Positions 37,414-46,551 of a DNA stretch of 64,000 nt are shown one piece after another. Origin of the DNA: Gallionella sp. (GTDB lineage: Bacteria > Pseudomonadota > Gammaproteobacteria > Burkholderiales > Gallionellaceae); contig JAQVVH010000002.1 in assembly GCA_028699065.1 (NCBI GenBank), positions 124,001-188,000 of the forward strand. The letters are read 5' to 3'. The first letter of the stretch is position 1. The number at the start of each line of letters is the position of its first letter. Position numbers and translations under genes: made by a program. Under the pieces are notes generated by a model. It was given only the letters and a program-made list of their open reading frames with translations. It searched no databases and had not been told where the DNA came from.

Positions 37414-37512
37414 TCAGTCCGATTTCTTTAACAGCTGCAAGGTAATCCAGACTGCAAAAAATATTGCAAAAAGTGCGGTGCCAATAGAGGCGATATCAGC
37501 AATGACGGCCAT
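37414..37512 (-). CDS. Predicted 32-residue single-span membrane peptide
   Basis: An ATG at 37512 opens a 32-residue frame, starting MAVIADIASIG and ending LQLLKKSD, with one hydrophobic helix of about 20 residues (about 9-28) and a basic end. GGGAG lies about 9 nt upstream and a strong terminator lies 17 nt downstream, so it looks like a complete small transcription unit. A transmembrane microprotein or toxin-like peptide is possible; no family is recognised. Confidence 0.65.
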   Translation of the reverse strand: MAVIADIASIGTALFAIFFAVWITLQLLKKSD

Positions 37513-37612
37513 AATTCATGCTCCCTTTTTTAATTGATTTTTCGCGCCGATAGCTGACGCGACATCATTGTACGAGCATTTCACTCAACAATTCACACAC
37601 TTTTCATACGCC

Positions 37613-37978
37613 TTAATTTGGCGGGGTTAATTTGACCCGCATCATTCCCGCCCGGCGCAGAAAATTCACATCCAGGGACAGCTCCGGCCCCAACCATCTC
37701 GCCTCGACCGTATGGGCACGCAGGTGATCATCGAGCACCGGATGGATCAATACCGACAATCCCTGCCGCACTGCCTCCATAACAGGAAGCGCCAACTCAA
37801 TCTCCCCCGCAGGCAAATGAAGTTCAAACATCGGCAAGGGATGCGGGCCGACAGGATACGGAATCAGCTCACCGACGTAGGTTAATTCGGGCAAGACCCG
37901 CATTAGATTTGCACGGACGGTTTCGGCCAACTCAAGCTGATCAATCGAAAAATAAACGTGCAGGTGATACTCCCTCAT
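37613..37978 (-). CDS. DOPA 4,5-dioxygenase family protein
   Basis: The 121-residue protein begins YHLHVYFSIDQLELAE and has the HPLPMFELHL and VLIHPVLDDHLRAHT segments typical of the DOPA-dioxygenase family, whose conserved His residues bind iron. In fungi the family opens the ring of DOPA; bacterial members are mostly uncharacterised, so the substrate is unknown. It is divergent from the small membrane-anchored protein at 38009. Confidence 0.85.
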   Translation of the reverse strand: MREYHLHVYFSIDQLELAETVRANLMRVLPELTYVGELIPYPVGPHPLPMFELHLPAGEIELALPVMEAVRQGLSVLIHPVLDDHLRAHTVEARWLGPELSLDVNFLRRAGMMRVKLTPPN

Positions 37979-38008
37979 TGCGTTCCCTTTTGTGGCATGA
38001 TTCTGCCC

Positions 38009-38221
38009 ATGAAAAATCTCAAAATCACCCTCCCCACCCTGCTCATCGGTCTTTGCATCGGTTTGGCACTGGGCGTTAACATTGGTCGCGACAAGCCTCT
38101 GCTTTCCAATCCGTTCGATAAAACATCTCTCACCGACAAAATCAAAAACATCGGCAGCGAAGCTCTGGAGACCAGTGGCAAGGCGCTTGAAAATACAGGC
38201 AAAGCTCTGCAGGGCAAATAG
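38009..38221 (+). CDS. Small membrane-anchored protein, function unknown
   Basis: The 70-residue protein has one N-terminal hydrophobic helix (about 6-25, LLIGLCIGLALGVNIG) and a hydrophilic, probably helical tail with a repeated ALE(N)T-GKAL pattern. It may be exported or anchored in the inner membrane. An upstream in-frame ATG at 37997 is possible; neither start has a strong ribosome site. No family recognised. Confidence 0.55.
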   Translation: MKNLKITLPTLLIGLCIGLALGVNIGRDKPLLSNPFDKTSLTDKIKNIGSEALETSGKALENTGKALQGK

Positions 38222-38234
38222 GCGGGGGCCATTC

Positions 38235-38582
38235 CTAGAGAATAAGCAACAGAGCCTTCATCTTGGCGCGCACGTGTGCCATCAATAAAGCCGATGCCAC
38301 TGAGACTTTTTTGACGAAACGCGCATTCCAATCCAGCGTTTTGATCTGATCCGAAAGAATTGCGCACATTAAACCATTCACCTCGGTAACGACCTCAAAC
38401 GGATAACGCCGGATTTTCGTTGTGATTGGACAGCACACCATCAAACCGGTTTTGGCGTTATAACTGGCGGGACTGATGACCAGGGCTGAGGGCTTGCGAA
38501 CGTACCCGAAGCCTTGATCTTGCAAGCCGAGTTCCAGCGACACCACATCCCCGGCATCCGGAACATAAACCGACTTGCTCAT
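38235..38582 (-). CDS. mazF: MazF/PemK family mRNA interferase toxin
   Basis: The 115-residue protein follows E. coli MazF closely in order of motifs: YVPDAGDVVSLEL at the start, RKPSALVISPASYNAKTG in the middle, then PITTKIRRYPFEV and LSDQIKTLDW. MazF toxins cleave mRNA at short sequences and are held inactive by MazE. The start overlaps the antitoxin stop by ATGA. Confidence 0.9.
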   Translation of the reverse strand: MSKSVYVPDAGDVVSLELGLQDQGFGYVRKPSALVISPASYNAKTGLMVCCPITTKIRRYPFEVVTEVNGLMCAILSDQIKTLDWNARFVKKVSVASALLMAHVRAKMKALLLIL

Positions 38583-38803
38583 AGAGCCAACTCCTTGCCG
38601 GTCCGTTCATCAATGCCAATGCCCGCATGTAAACAATCGGGGGTAATTGCAGCGATGATCTTGACCAATTCAGCGATTACCCGGCCATCGGATGTCGTTT
38701 GCACAGCCTCGTCCTCGCCCACAACAACGCAGCCTTCCACGCCCAGAACGTTATCGGCAATACACAAAAAAGGATCCACACCCCACTTACGCGGCACCCG
38801 CAT
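38579..38803 (-). CDS. mazE: MazE-like antitoxin with divergent N-terminal domain
   Basis: The 74-residue protein precedes mazF with a 4-nt overlap, the standard antitoxin position. The C-terminus (IIAAITPDCLHAGIGIDERTGKEL) resembles the MazF-binding tail of MazE. The N-terminus begins with the MazE-like RKWG but then departs from the usual NS-RIP AbrB pattern and contains several Cys. GGAGG lies 5 nt before the ATG. DNA binding may be altered. Confidence 0.75.
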   Translation of the reverse strand: MRVPRKWGVDPFLCIADNVLGVEGCVVVGEDEAVQTTSDGRVIAELVKIIAAITPDCLHAGIGIDERTGKELAL

Positions 38804-38813
38804 ATTACCTCCA

Positions 38814-38833
38814 AACTGTTAAGTAACTGTTAA
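38814..38833. promoter_or_regulatory. Two 9-bp direct repeats upstream of mazE
   Basis: AACTGTTAA occurs at 38814-38822 and again at 38825-38833, an 11-bp period, which places both on the same face of the helix. They lie 11-30 nt before the mazE start codon, where a self-regulating antitoxin would bind. Confidence 0.55.
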
Positions 38834-38934
38834 CAATAGAAATAATTATTGCCAACCAATGCTGCGCTTCATCAAAAACGATGTCAATATGTACGCCATT
38901 CAACGGGGTTTCCCAATAAGAGCAAAAAACCACG

Positions 38935-39243
38935 ATGGAAACTATGTACCGCTGGTCAAAATTGGACGCTGACTGGCATCATATCGACATGAACACACAG
39001 CCAACAGACACTGAAGGCCCCGTCATGTGCCATTGCAGCGGCACGAGGCGAAACTATATTCAGCGCCTCTTTGAGGAAGGTATGGACATGCAAGCTATCT
39101 CCAGATGGACAGGTGCGCTATCAGGCTGCGGAGGTTGTGAATGGGACATCAGAGATTTCCTGAAGGAGGTTTCTGAACGAAGCGCCCGCGAAGCACCTGG
39201 TAGTGAATCAACAACTAATCCGAGTTTAACCCTCAAGGCTTGA
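38935..39243 (+). CDS. BFD-like [2Fe-2S] domain protein
   Basis: The 102-residue protein has the Cys pattern CHC near residue 32 and CGGC near 66 (SGCGGCEWDI), the C-x-C...C-x2-C arrangement of bacterioferritin-associated ferredoxin-type domains that bind one [2Fe-2S] cluster. The longer N-terminus and a Ser/Thr-rich tail are additional. Not clearly Bfd itself: the linker helix IQRLFEEGMDMQAISRWTG is longer than in Bfd. Start uncertain (ATG at 38944 or 38989 also possible). Confidence 0.7.
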   Translation: METMYRWSKLDADWHHIDMNTQPTDTEGPVMCHCSGTRRNYIQRLFEEGMDMQAISRWTGALSGCGGCEWDIRDFLKEVSERSAREAPGSESTTNPSLTLKA

Positions 39244-39253
39244 TGAAAAAGAA

Positions 39254-39283
39254 AAGGAGTCAGGCATCTCTGCCTAACTCCTT
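39254..39283. terminator. Bidirectional Rho-independent terminator
   Basis: A stem of AAGGAGT-x-AGGCA with its complement (39254-39266 and 39271-39283, one mismatch at 39261/39276) and a 4-nt loop. T-rich stretches lie on both sides: TTCTTTTTC on the minus strand after the tRNA genes, GTTTTAT on the plus strand after the BFD gene. Confidence 0.8.
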
Positions 39284-39291
39284 GTTTTATA

Positions 39292-39368
39292 TGGCGCGCC
39301 CGAAGAGATTCGAACTCCTGACCCCTTGGTTCGTAGCCAAGTACTCTATCCAGCTGAGCTACGGGCGC
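39292..39368 (-). tRNA. tRNA-Arg (anticodon ACG)
   Basis: The minus strand folds as a 77-nt cloverleaf: acceptor GCGCCCG/CGGGCGC, D stem with GCTC, anticodon stem CTTGG/CCAAG around CTACGAA (anticodon ACG), T arm GTTCGAATC and encoded CCA at 39292-39294. The A34 would be deaminated to inosine by TadA. It sits 16 nt downstream of tRNA-Ser. Confidence 0.97.
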
Positions 39369-39384
39369 GTTTTGTGTTACTTGG

Positions 39385-39478
39385 TGGCGGAGAGGGAGGG
39401 ATTCGAACCCTCGATACAAGTTTAAGCTCGTATGCGCCCTTAGCAGGGGCGTGCCTTCGACCTCTCGGCCACCTCTCC
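39385..39478 (-). tRNA. tRNA-Ser (anticodon GCT)
   Basis: A 94-nt class II tRNA on the minus strand: acceptor GGAGAGG/CCTCTCC, anticodon stem CGCCC/GGGCG around CTGCTAA (anticodon GCT, reads AGC/AGU), long variable arm ATACGAGC...GTAT, T arm GTTCGAATC and encoded CCA at 39385-39387. Confidence 0.97.
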
Positions 39479-39523
39479 GAAGGCCGCGAATGATACTGAT
39501 TTGAGGTCAGGCGGTCAAACGGT

Positions 39524-40759
39524 TTATGCGTTTTCCTGATCCAAATCGAAGACCTTGTGCAGAACCCGCACGGCCAGCTCCAAATACTTCTCGTCGATCA
39601 CGACTGAAATCTTGATTTCGGAAGTGGAAATCATCTGGATGTTGATACCTTCTTCGGCCAGTGTGCGGAACATTTTGCTGGCAATACCAACATGCGAGCG
39701 CATGCCCACGCCCACGACGGAAACCTTGGCCGCCTTGTTATCACCCACCACCTCGCGTGCACCAATGTGCGGCACGATCTGGTTCTTAAGAATATCCATG
39801 GTGCGAGCAAATTCATTGCGATGCACCGTGAAGGAAAAGTCGGTCGTCCCCACTTCGCCCACATTCTGGATGATCATATCGACATCGATGTTGGCATCAG
39901 CCACCGGCCCCAGAATTTGGTAAGCAATTCCGGGTTTATCCGGCACGCCCAGCAAGGTGATTTTGGCCTCGTCGCGATTGAACGCGATCCCGGAAATTAC
40001 GGCTTGTTCCATTTTGTCATCATCCTCGAATGTAATCAGCGTGCCCTCGCCCGGTTCGTCCATGAACGAAGACAGCACGCGCAACTTGACCTTGTATTTA
40101 CCCGCGAATTCAACCGAGCGGATTTGCAGCACCTTGGAACCGAGGCTGGCCATTTCCAGCATTTCCTCAAAGGTAATGCTTTTCAGACGGCGCGCTTCGG
40201 GCACCACACGGGGGTCGGTGGTATAGACGCCATCCACATCGGTATAAATCTGGCACTCATCGGCACGCAGCGCCGCCGCAATCGCCACACCCGTCGTATC
40301 GGAGCCGCCGCGTCCGAGCGTGGTGATGTTGCCGTCCTCATCCATCCCCTGGAATCCGGCCACCACGACCACCTTACCGTTGTCGAGATCGCTGTGAATA
40401 TTCTCTTCATCAATGCTGACGATGCGCGCTTTGGTGAAGGCGCTGTCCGTCAGTATCTTAACCTGCGGTCCGGTATAACTCACCGCATCGACGCCGATAT
40501 CCTTAAGCGCCATTGCGAGCAAGCCGATCGTCACCTGCTCCCCGGTGGAAATCACCACATCCAGTTCGCGCGGATCGGGCTGGGCCTGCATTTCCTTGGC
40601 CAGCGCAATCAGGCGGTTGGTTTCGCCGCTCATGGCGGAGAGCACGACAACGACCTGATGTCCCTGTTCCCTGAATTTTGCCACGCGCCGCGCAACATTT
40701 TTGATCCGGTCGGGATTGCCGACCGAGGTGCCGCCATACTTTTGAACAATCAAAGCCAC
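39524..40759 (-). CDS. lysC: Aspartate kinase
   Basis: The 411-residue enzyme phosphorylates aspartate, the first step to lysine, threonine and methionine. The kinase domain begins [13 protein letters not shown] with Lys in KYGG, and carries [16 protein letters not shown] and [12 protein letters not shown]; two C-terminal ACT domains (about 265-400) would bind the feedback inhibitors. The start is the GTG at 40759, giving the usual betaproteobacterial N-terminus; AGGTTG lies about 9 nt before it. The longer frame upstream to 41029 lies over the recJ start and is rejected. Confidence 0.95.
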   Translation of the reverse strand: MALIVQKYGGTSVGNPDRIKNVARRVAKFREQGHQVVVVLSAMSGETNRLIALAKEMQAQPDPRELDVVISTGEQVTIGLLAMALKDIGVDAVSYTGPQVKILTDSAFTKARIVSIDEENIHSDLDNGKVVVVAGFQGMDEDGNITTLGRGGSDTTGVAIAAALRADECQIYTDVDGVYTTDPRVVPEARRLKSITFEEMLEMASLGSKVLQIRSVEFAGKYKVKLRVLSSFMDEPGEGTLITFEDDDKMEQAVISGIAFNRDEAKITLLGVPDKPGIAYQILGPVADANIDVDMIIQNVGEVGTTDFSFTVHRNEFARTMDILKNQIVPHIGAREVVGDNKAAKVSVVGVGMRSHVGIASKMFRTLAEEGINIQMISTSEIKISVVIDEKYLELAVRVLHKVFDLDQENA

Positions 40760-40812
40760 GATGAATTTCAACCTGACATAAAAATTGGGCGCGATTCTAG
40801 CGCAATCGCCCG

Positions 40813-40838
40813 AAAAAAACGAGCTAGCCCGTTTTTTT
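40813..40838. repeat. Symmetric A7/T7 hairpin in the lysC-recJ divergent region
   Basis: AAAAAAACG (40813-40821) pairs with CGTTTTTTT (40830-40838) around an 8-nt loop. Seen from either strand it is a short stem followed by seven U residues. It lies in the leader side of lysC or recJ, where a terminator-like element is unexpected. Confidence 0.5.
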
Positions 40839-40878
40839 GATTTGCTACACTGCGGACACTTTCTCCCGCCGGAAAACC

Positions 40879-42579
40879 ATGCCTGCCATTCTGCCCCGCT
40901 CCATTCCCGCCGATGCCTGCCAAGCACTGCTGGACGCCGGTTATTCGGAACCGCTAGCTCGGATTTTTGCCGCCCGCGGCATTCTCGGCGGTGAGGAATT
41001 GGAACTCGGATTGCAGGCCCTGCTGCCACCCGAAACGCTAAAAGGCATCGGTGAAATCACCCAACGGCTGGCCGAGGCAATCGCCGCACAGCGCAATATT
41101 CTGGTTGTTGCCGACTATGATGCCGATGGTGCAACAGCCTGCGCGGTCGCCGTACGAGGGTTGCGCAACCTCAACGCCCGCGTGGACTTTCTGGTGCCGA
41201 ACCGCTTTGAATACGGCTACGGACTCACACCGGAAATTGTGCATCTGGCGCTTCAGCGCACTCCCCGCCCGGATATTTTGCTCACTGTGGATAATGGCAT
41301 CGCCAGCGTCGCCGGTGTTGCAGAAGCAAATCGGCTGGGGCTGCGTGTGCTGGTCACCGACCATCATCTGCCCGGCGAAGGTCTTCCCGCAGCCGAGGCC
41401 ATCGTCAACCCGAACCAGCCCGGCTGCGGCTTTCCGAGTAAGCATCTGGCCGGCGTTGGCGTGATGTTTTATGTCCTGCTGGCGCTGCGCGCATACTTGC
41501 GCGAGCGCGGTGAATTCGCCTCCCGGCCGGAACCGCGCCTCGGCGAGCTGCTCGATCTCGTCGCGCTGGGCACCATTGCGGATGTCGTGCGACTGGACCG
41601 TAACAACCGCATCTTGGTCGAACACGGGCTGCGCCGCATCCGCGCCGGTCTGGCTTGTCCGGGCATCCGCGCGCTGCTGCAAATTGCGCGCAAATCGCCC
41701 GCGCGGCTCTCCAGCCTCGATCTCGGATTTTCGATCGGCCCCAGACTGAACGCGGCCGGCCGGCTTGAAGACATGAGCCTCGGTATCCAGTGCCTCCTCA
41801 GCGAGGATCCGATCGCCGCAAAAAAAATGGCCGAACAGCTCGATCAGCTCAACAAAAAGCGCCGCGAGATTGAAGGTGGCATGCAGGACAGCGCCCTCGC
41901 CATTCTGGAGCACCTCGATCCACAGGAACGCTACAGTCTGGCGCTGTTTGACCCAAGCTGGCATCAGGGCGTCATCGGGATTCTGGCGTCACGCCTCAAG
42001 GAAAAATTTCACCGCCCCGTCATCGCGTTTGCGCAAGCCGGCGACGGCGAGTTGAAGGGTTCGGGCCGATCCATCCCGGGGCTGCATTTGCGCGACGCGC
42101 TCGATCTGATCAGCAAGCGCCACCCCAACTTGCTGGGGAAATTCGGCGGGCATGCCATGGCGGCCGGATTGAGCATTGCCGAAGATCGCCTCGCGGATTT
42201 TCGCGATGCCTTTGAGCGGGTGACCCGCGATCTTCTCAGGCCGGAAGATCTGCTACACCGGCTCGAAACCGATGGCAGCCTGGCGACGGACATCATGACC
42301 CTGATGTTGGCTGAACAACTGGAAGCGTACATCTGGGGACAGGGATTCCCGCCGCCTGAATTCAGCGATGAATTCAGCGTGACCGGACAGCGCCCAATCG
42401 GTGAAGAGCACCTCAAGCTGCGCCTGCAGAAAGATGACCAGCAATTTGACGCAGTGCTATTCAACCAGCCAGAATCGCTGCCTTCGCGCATCCGCGCCGT
42501 ATACAGCCTGAGCGTCAATGAATACAATGACCGCAGGAATTTGCAACTCATCCTTCGCCACTGGGAAACGCTCGTCTGA
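40879..42579 (+). CDS. recJ: Single-stranded-DNA-specific exonuclease RecJ
   Basis: The 566-residue DHH-family 5'-3' exonuclease acts in recombination and repair. Motifs are visible: ADYDADG near 80, DNGIAS near 145, DHHLPGEG near 170 and the DHHA1 GGHAMAAGLS near 430. The start at 40879 is preferred over a frame 42 nt upstream. It is followed by the DUF4010 gene with 1 nt between stop and start. Confidence 0.95.
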   Translation: MPAILPRSIPADACQALLDAGYSEPLARIFAARGILGGEELELGLQALLPPETLKGIGEITQRLAEAIAAQRNILVVADYDADGATACAVAVRGLRNLNARVDFLVPNRFEYGYGLTPEIVHLALQRTPRPDILLTVDNGIASVAGVAEANRLGLRVLVTDHHLPGEGLPAAEAIVNPNQPGCGFPSKHLAGVGVMFYVLLALRAYLRERGEFASRPEPRLGELLDLVALGTIADVVRLDRNNRILVEHGLRRIRAGLACPGIRALLQIARKSPARLSSLDLGFSIGPRLNAAGRLEDMSLGIQCLLSEDPIAAKKMAEQLDQLNKKRREIEGGMQDSALAILEHLDPQERYSLALFDPSWHQGVIGILASRLKEKFHRPVIAFAQAGDGELKGSGRSIPGLHLRDALDLISKRHPNLLGKFGGHAMAAGLSIAEDRLADFRDAFERVTRDLLRPEDLLHRLETDGSLATDIMTLMLAEQLEAYIWGQGFPPPEFSDEFSVTGQRPIGEEHLKLRLQKDDQQFDAVLFNQPESLPSRIRAVYSLSVNEYNDRRNLQLILRHWETLV

Positions 42580-42580
42580 T

Positions 42581-43846
42581 ATGTTCGATCTCGATTTTCT
42601 GCGGGGCCACGACATCGAAGCCCTGCCGCAATTCCTCACCAGCCTGTCCATCGGGTTGCTGATTGGGCTGGAGCGCGAACGCAATCCGACAGCCAAAGCC
42701 GGCCTGCGCACGTTTGCCTTGGTCGCCCTGTTCGGAACGCTGTGTGCGCTACTCGCCGACAAGGCGCAATTACCCTGGCTGCTACTGGTCGGACTGGTCG
42801 GCGTAGCCGGCATGATTATCGCCGCCTACCACAATACCCCGCAGCAGGAAGGCGATCCCGGCACGACCACGGTGATCGCTCTAATGCTTTGTTACGGCCT
42901 CGGCGTGATGGTTTGGTTCGGTTTGGCCAAGCTTTCCATCATGCTGGCGATCGGCATCACCGCCCTGCTCTACTTCAAACCCGAACTGCGCGGCATCTCG
43001 CAAAAGCTGACCCGGCAGGACCTGGTCGCCGTATTGCAATTTTCGGTACTCACTTTCATCGTTCTGCCGATTTTGCCGGACGAGAACATCGGACCGTACA
43101 ACGCTTTCAATCCCTATCAAGCATGGCTGATGGTTGTGCTGATCTCGGGTATCAGCCTGGCCGGCTACGCGGCGATGCACTGGATCGGCACACGCCACGG
43201 CGCGGCACTGCTAGGATTCTTCGGCGGTCTGGTATCCAGCACGGCAACCACCCTGATTTATTCGAAAAACGGCAAGGCCAATCCGGCCATGCAACAACTT
43301 GCCGCCGCCATTATTGTGATCGCCAGTACCGTGGTACTCATCCGCCTGTTGGCAATCAGCGCCATCGTATCTTTCGGCAACCTGCCGGGATTGATCGGAG
43401 TGCTTGTCGCGGGCTTGCTCGCGGGGCTGGCGGTAATCCTGCTGGGCGGGCGCAAGATGTCCAACGGGAATACGCTTGTCGTCCCAGAAGCTTCCAACCC
43501 CGCAGAACTGCACGCCGCACTCGGTTTCGGCCTGCTCTATGTCGTGGTTCTCCTCGGTTCGGCCTGGATGTCTGACATTGCCGGCAGCCAGGGTTTGTAC
43601 GCCGTTGCCCTTGTTTCCGGCCTGACGGATGTCGATGCGATCACGCTCTCCAGCCTGCGCCTTTACAACCTGGGACAGCTGGACGAACAGCAGACCGTGA
43701 TCGCCATTACGCTGGCCTTTTTTTCCAACCTGGTTTTCAAATTCGGAATGGTGGTTTTCATCGGCGGATGGCAACTGGCCAGACGCGTCGCCATCGGTTT
43801 TGCCGCAATCGCCGGCGGCATGCTCCTGGGGTTGTTTGCGTTATAA
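42581..43846 (+). CDS. MgtC/SapB-DUF4010 family membrane protein
   Basis: The 421-residue protein has an N-terminal MgtC/SapB-like domain (LSIGLLIGLERERNP, about 23-140) and a C-terminal DUF4010 domain (about 180-415) with GLVSSTATTL and GLTDVDAITLS. About 11-12 membrane helices are seen. Function is unknown; MgtC proteins affect Mg2+ or acid tolerance in other bacteria. It is between recJ and prfB. Confidence 0.85.
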   Translation: MFDLDFLRGHDIEALPQFLTSLSIGLLIGLERERNPTAKAGLRTFALVALFGTLCALLADKAQLPWLLLVGLVGVAGMIIAAYHNTPQQEGDPGTTTVIALMLCYGLGVMVWFGLAKLSIMLAIGITALLYFKPELRGISQKLTRQDLVAVLQFSVLTFIVLPILPDENIGPYNAFNPYQAWLMVVLISGISLAGYAAMHWIGTRHGAALLGFFGGLVSSTATTLIYSKNGKANPAMQQLAAAIIVIASTVVLIRLLAISAIVSFGNLPGLIGVLVAGLLAGLAVILLGGRKMSNGNTLVVPEASNPAELHAALGFGLLYVVVLLGSAWMSDIAGSQGLYAVALVSGLTDVDAITLSSLRLYNLGQLDEQQTVIAITLAFFSNLVFKFGMVVFIGGWQLARRVAIGFAAIAGGMLLGLFAL

Positions 43847-43875
43847 TCGCGGCCTTCAAAATAAGCGACACCATC

Positions 43876-44980
43876 ATGGAAGCCGAACAACTCAACGCCC
43901 TCACCCATTCCCTGCAGGATTTGCGCGCGCGCAATCTGGAATTACGGAGGTATCTTTGACTTCGATCAGAAGCAGGAACGTCTGACCGAAGTCATCGCTT
44001 TATCCGAAGATCCCGCCGTTTGGCAGGATACCAAACGCTCACAGGAACTCGGCCGCGAGCGAAAATTGCTCGAGGGCATCGTCCTCAACCTGCGCCAGGT
44101 CGAGCAATCCCTGAACGACAACGATGAACTGCTGGAAATGGCCGTCGCCGAAAACGACGATGACAGCCTGCACGCCATCGCGGACGATATCCAGCAGACT
44201 GAAAAGCTCGTGGCCGACATGGAATTCCGCCGCATGTTCTCCGGCCAGCTGGACGCCAACAACTGCTTCATCGACATTCAGGCCGGCTCCGGCGGCACCG
44301 AGGCGCAGGATTGGGGCTCAATACTACTGCGCATGTATCTGCGCTATGCCGAACGCAAAGGATTCCAGGTCGAAATACTGGAACAGTCCGACGGTGAGGT
44401 GGCCGGCATCAAGGGTGCGTCCATCAAGATCAGCGGCGAATATGCCTATGGCCACCTGCGCACTGAAACTGGCGTGCATCGTCTGGTGCGCAAATCCCCG
44501 TTCGATTCGGGCAACCGCCGCCACACCTCGTTTGCCAGTGTCTTCGTTTATCCCGAGGTGGATGAGTCGATTGAGGTAGACATCAACCCGGCCGACCTGC
44601 GCGTCGACACCTACCGCGCTTCCGGCGCCGGCGGCCAGCACATCAACAAGACCGACTCGGCGGTGCGCATTACCCACATTCCGACCAACATCGTGGTGCA
44701 GTGTCAGAACGACCGCTCGCAGCACCGCAACCGTGCCGAAGCGATGGCCATGCTCAAATCGCGTTTGTACGAAGCCGAATTGCGCAAGCGCCAGGCCGAG
44801 CAACAGGCGCTGGAAGATTCAAAAACCGACATCGGCTGGGGACACCAGATTCGCAGCTATGTGCTCGACCAGTCACGCATCAAAGACCTGCGCACCAATT
44901 ACGAAGTCGGTAACACCCAGGCCGTCCTTGACGGCGACCTCGACGATTTCATTGCAGCCAGCCTGAAACAAGGCGTTTGA
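43876..44980 (+). CDS. prfB: Peptide chain release factor 2, with programmed +1 frameshift
   Basis: Translation starts at the ATG at 43876 and meets TGA at 43957-43959 after 27 codons; a +1 shift on CTT TGA continues from GAC at 43958 to 44980, giving 367 residues. The shift site has a GGAGG Shine-Dalgarno-like element just upstream (43946-43950), as in the classical RF2 autoregulation. The rest shows the SPF tripeptide for UGA/UAA recognition (KSPFDSG) and the GGQ motif ([14 protein letters not shown]). RF2 ends translation at UAA and UGA. Confidence 0.96.
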
Positions 44981-44997
44981 ACCAGAGAAACCATGCC

Positions 44998-46503
44998 ATG
45001 ACCACTGAACCGCAAACCACACTGCCACAAGACGAGAATCAGATCATTACCGAGCGCCGCGCCAAGCTGAAGGCGATCCGCGAGAAAGGCATCGCCTTCC
45101 CCAACGATTTCGAGCGCAAGCATCTGGCCGCGAATCTGCACGCCGAATTCGGTGAGAAATCCCATGAGGACCTTGAGGCGGCACAGATTCATGTTGCCGT
45201 TGCCGGCCGCATGATGCTCAAACGCGTGATGGGCAAAGCCAGCTTTGCCACCGCGCAGGATGTCAGCGGGCGCATTCAGCTTTTCGTCAGCAACGACAAT
45301 ACCGGAGAAGCCGCCCATGCCGAATTCAAGCATTACGATCTTGGCGACATCCTCGGCGCGGAAGGTGTGCTGTTCAAAACCAAGACCGGCGAACTTTCGG
45401 TGCGGGTCACTAAAATCCGGCTGCTCACCAAAGCGCTGCGGCCGCTGCCGGAAAAATTCCACGGACTGACCGATCAGGAACAGAAGTATCGCCAGCGTTA
45501 TGTGGACCTGATGACCAACGAGGAAACGCGCAATACCTTCCTGATTCGCTCGAAAATCGTCCAGGCCATCCGCGAATTTTTCGCGCGCCATGACTATCTG
45601 GAAGTGGAAACGCCGATGATGCATGTCATTCCCGGCGGCGCTTCGGCCAAGCCCTTCGTCACGCACCATAACGCGCTCGACATGCCGCTGTATCTACGCA
45701 TCGCGCCGGAGCTGTATCTCAAGCGTCTGGTCGTGGGCGGCTTTGAAAAAGTGTTCGAAATCAACCGCAATTTCCGCAACGAGGGATTGTCCACCCGGCA
45801 CAACCCCGAATTCACGATGATCGAGTTTTACGAAGCCTATCGCGACTACCGTTATCTGATGGACTTCACCGAAAAGCTGTTCAGCGAAGTCGCCCGCAAA
45901 GTATTGGGCACCACGGTCATCAACTATCAGGGCAAGGAACTTGATCTCGGCCAGCCCTTTCACCGGCTGACCATGGTGCAGGCCATCCAAAAATACCATC
46001 CCCAATTCAGCGATGCGCAGCTCAACGACCGCGACTTCGTCATCAACGAACTGCAGGATCTCAAAGCCAAGTACAAGCCCGAAGACGGACTCGGCGGACT
46101 GCAATTGTCGCTGTTTGAAGAGCTCGCCGAAGCCCATCTTTTCGAGCCAACCTTTATCGTCGACTACCCGGTTGAAACCTCGCCGCTGGCACGTGCGTCC
46201 GACACGCGGCCGGACATTACCGAACGTTTCGAACTGTTCATCGTGGGCCGTGAAATTGCCAACGGCTTCTCCGAGTTGAACGATCCGGAAGACCAGGAGG
46301 CGCGCTTTGATGCGCAAGTCGCCGCCAAGGAAGCCGGCGATGAGGAAGCCATGTTCAAAGATGCCGATTATGTCCGTGCCCTGGAATATGGCCTGCCGCC
46401 GACCGCGGGCGAAGGCATCGGCATCGACCGGCTGGTAATGCTGCTGACGGATGCCGCCAGCATTCGGGATGTCATCCTGTTCCCGCACATGCGGCCCGAA
46501 TGA
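44998..46503 (+). CDS. lysS: Lysyl-tRNA synthetase, class II
   Basis: The 501-residue enzyme has the OB-fold anticodon domain (about 60-165) and a class II catalytic core: motif 1 around [15 protein letters not shown], motif 2 [23 protein letters not shown] and motif 3 [13 protein letters not shown]. It charges tRNA-Lys. The ATG at 44998 is used; a TTG at 44977 overlapping the prfB end is unlikely. prfB-lysS is the usual gene pair. Confidence 0.96.
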   Translation: MTTEPQTTLPQDENQIITERRAKLKAIREKGIAFPNDFERKHLAANLHAEFGEKSHEDLEAAQIHVAVAGRMMLKRVMGKASFATAQDVSGRIQLFVSNDNTGEAAHAEFKHYDLGDILGAEGVLFKTKTGELSVRVTKIRLLTKALRPLPEKFHGLTDQEQKYRQRYVDLMTNEETRNTFLIRSKIVQAIREFFARHDYLEVETPMMHVIPGGASAKPFVTHHNALDMPLYLRIAPELYLKRLVVGGFEKVFEINRNFRNEGLSTRHNPEFTMIEFYEAYRDYRYLMDFTEKLFSEVARKVLGTTVINYQGKELDLGQPFHRLTMVQAIQKYHPQFSDAQLNDRDFVINELQDLKAKYKPEDGLGGLQLSLFEELAEAHLFEPTFIVDYPVETSPLARASDTRPDITERFELFIVGREIANGFSELNDPEDQEARFDAQVAAKEAGDEEAMFKDADYVRALEYGLPPTAGEGIGIDRLVMLLTDAASIRDVILFPHMRPE

Positions 46504-46551
46504 AAAACTGCCGCGCTCGCGACGGTTATTCACGATTACTAAACTTTTTCC

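Noticed and set aside
39524..41029. Longer lysC frame extending to 41029
   Set aside because: The extra 90 codons lie antisense over the lysC-recJ gap and the recJ start and have no kinase similarity; the GTG at 40759 gives the normal N-terminus.
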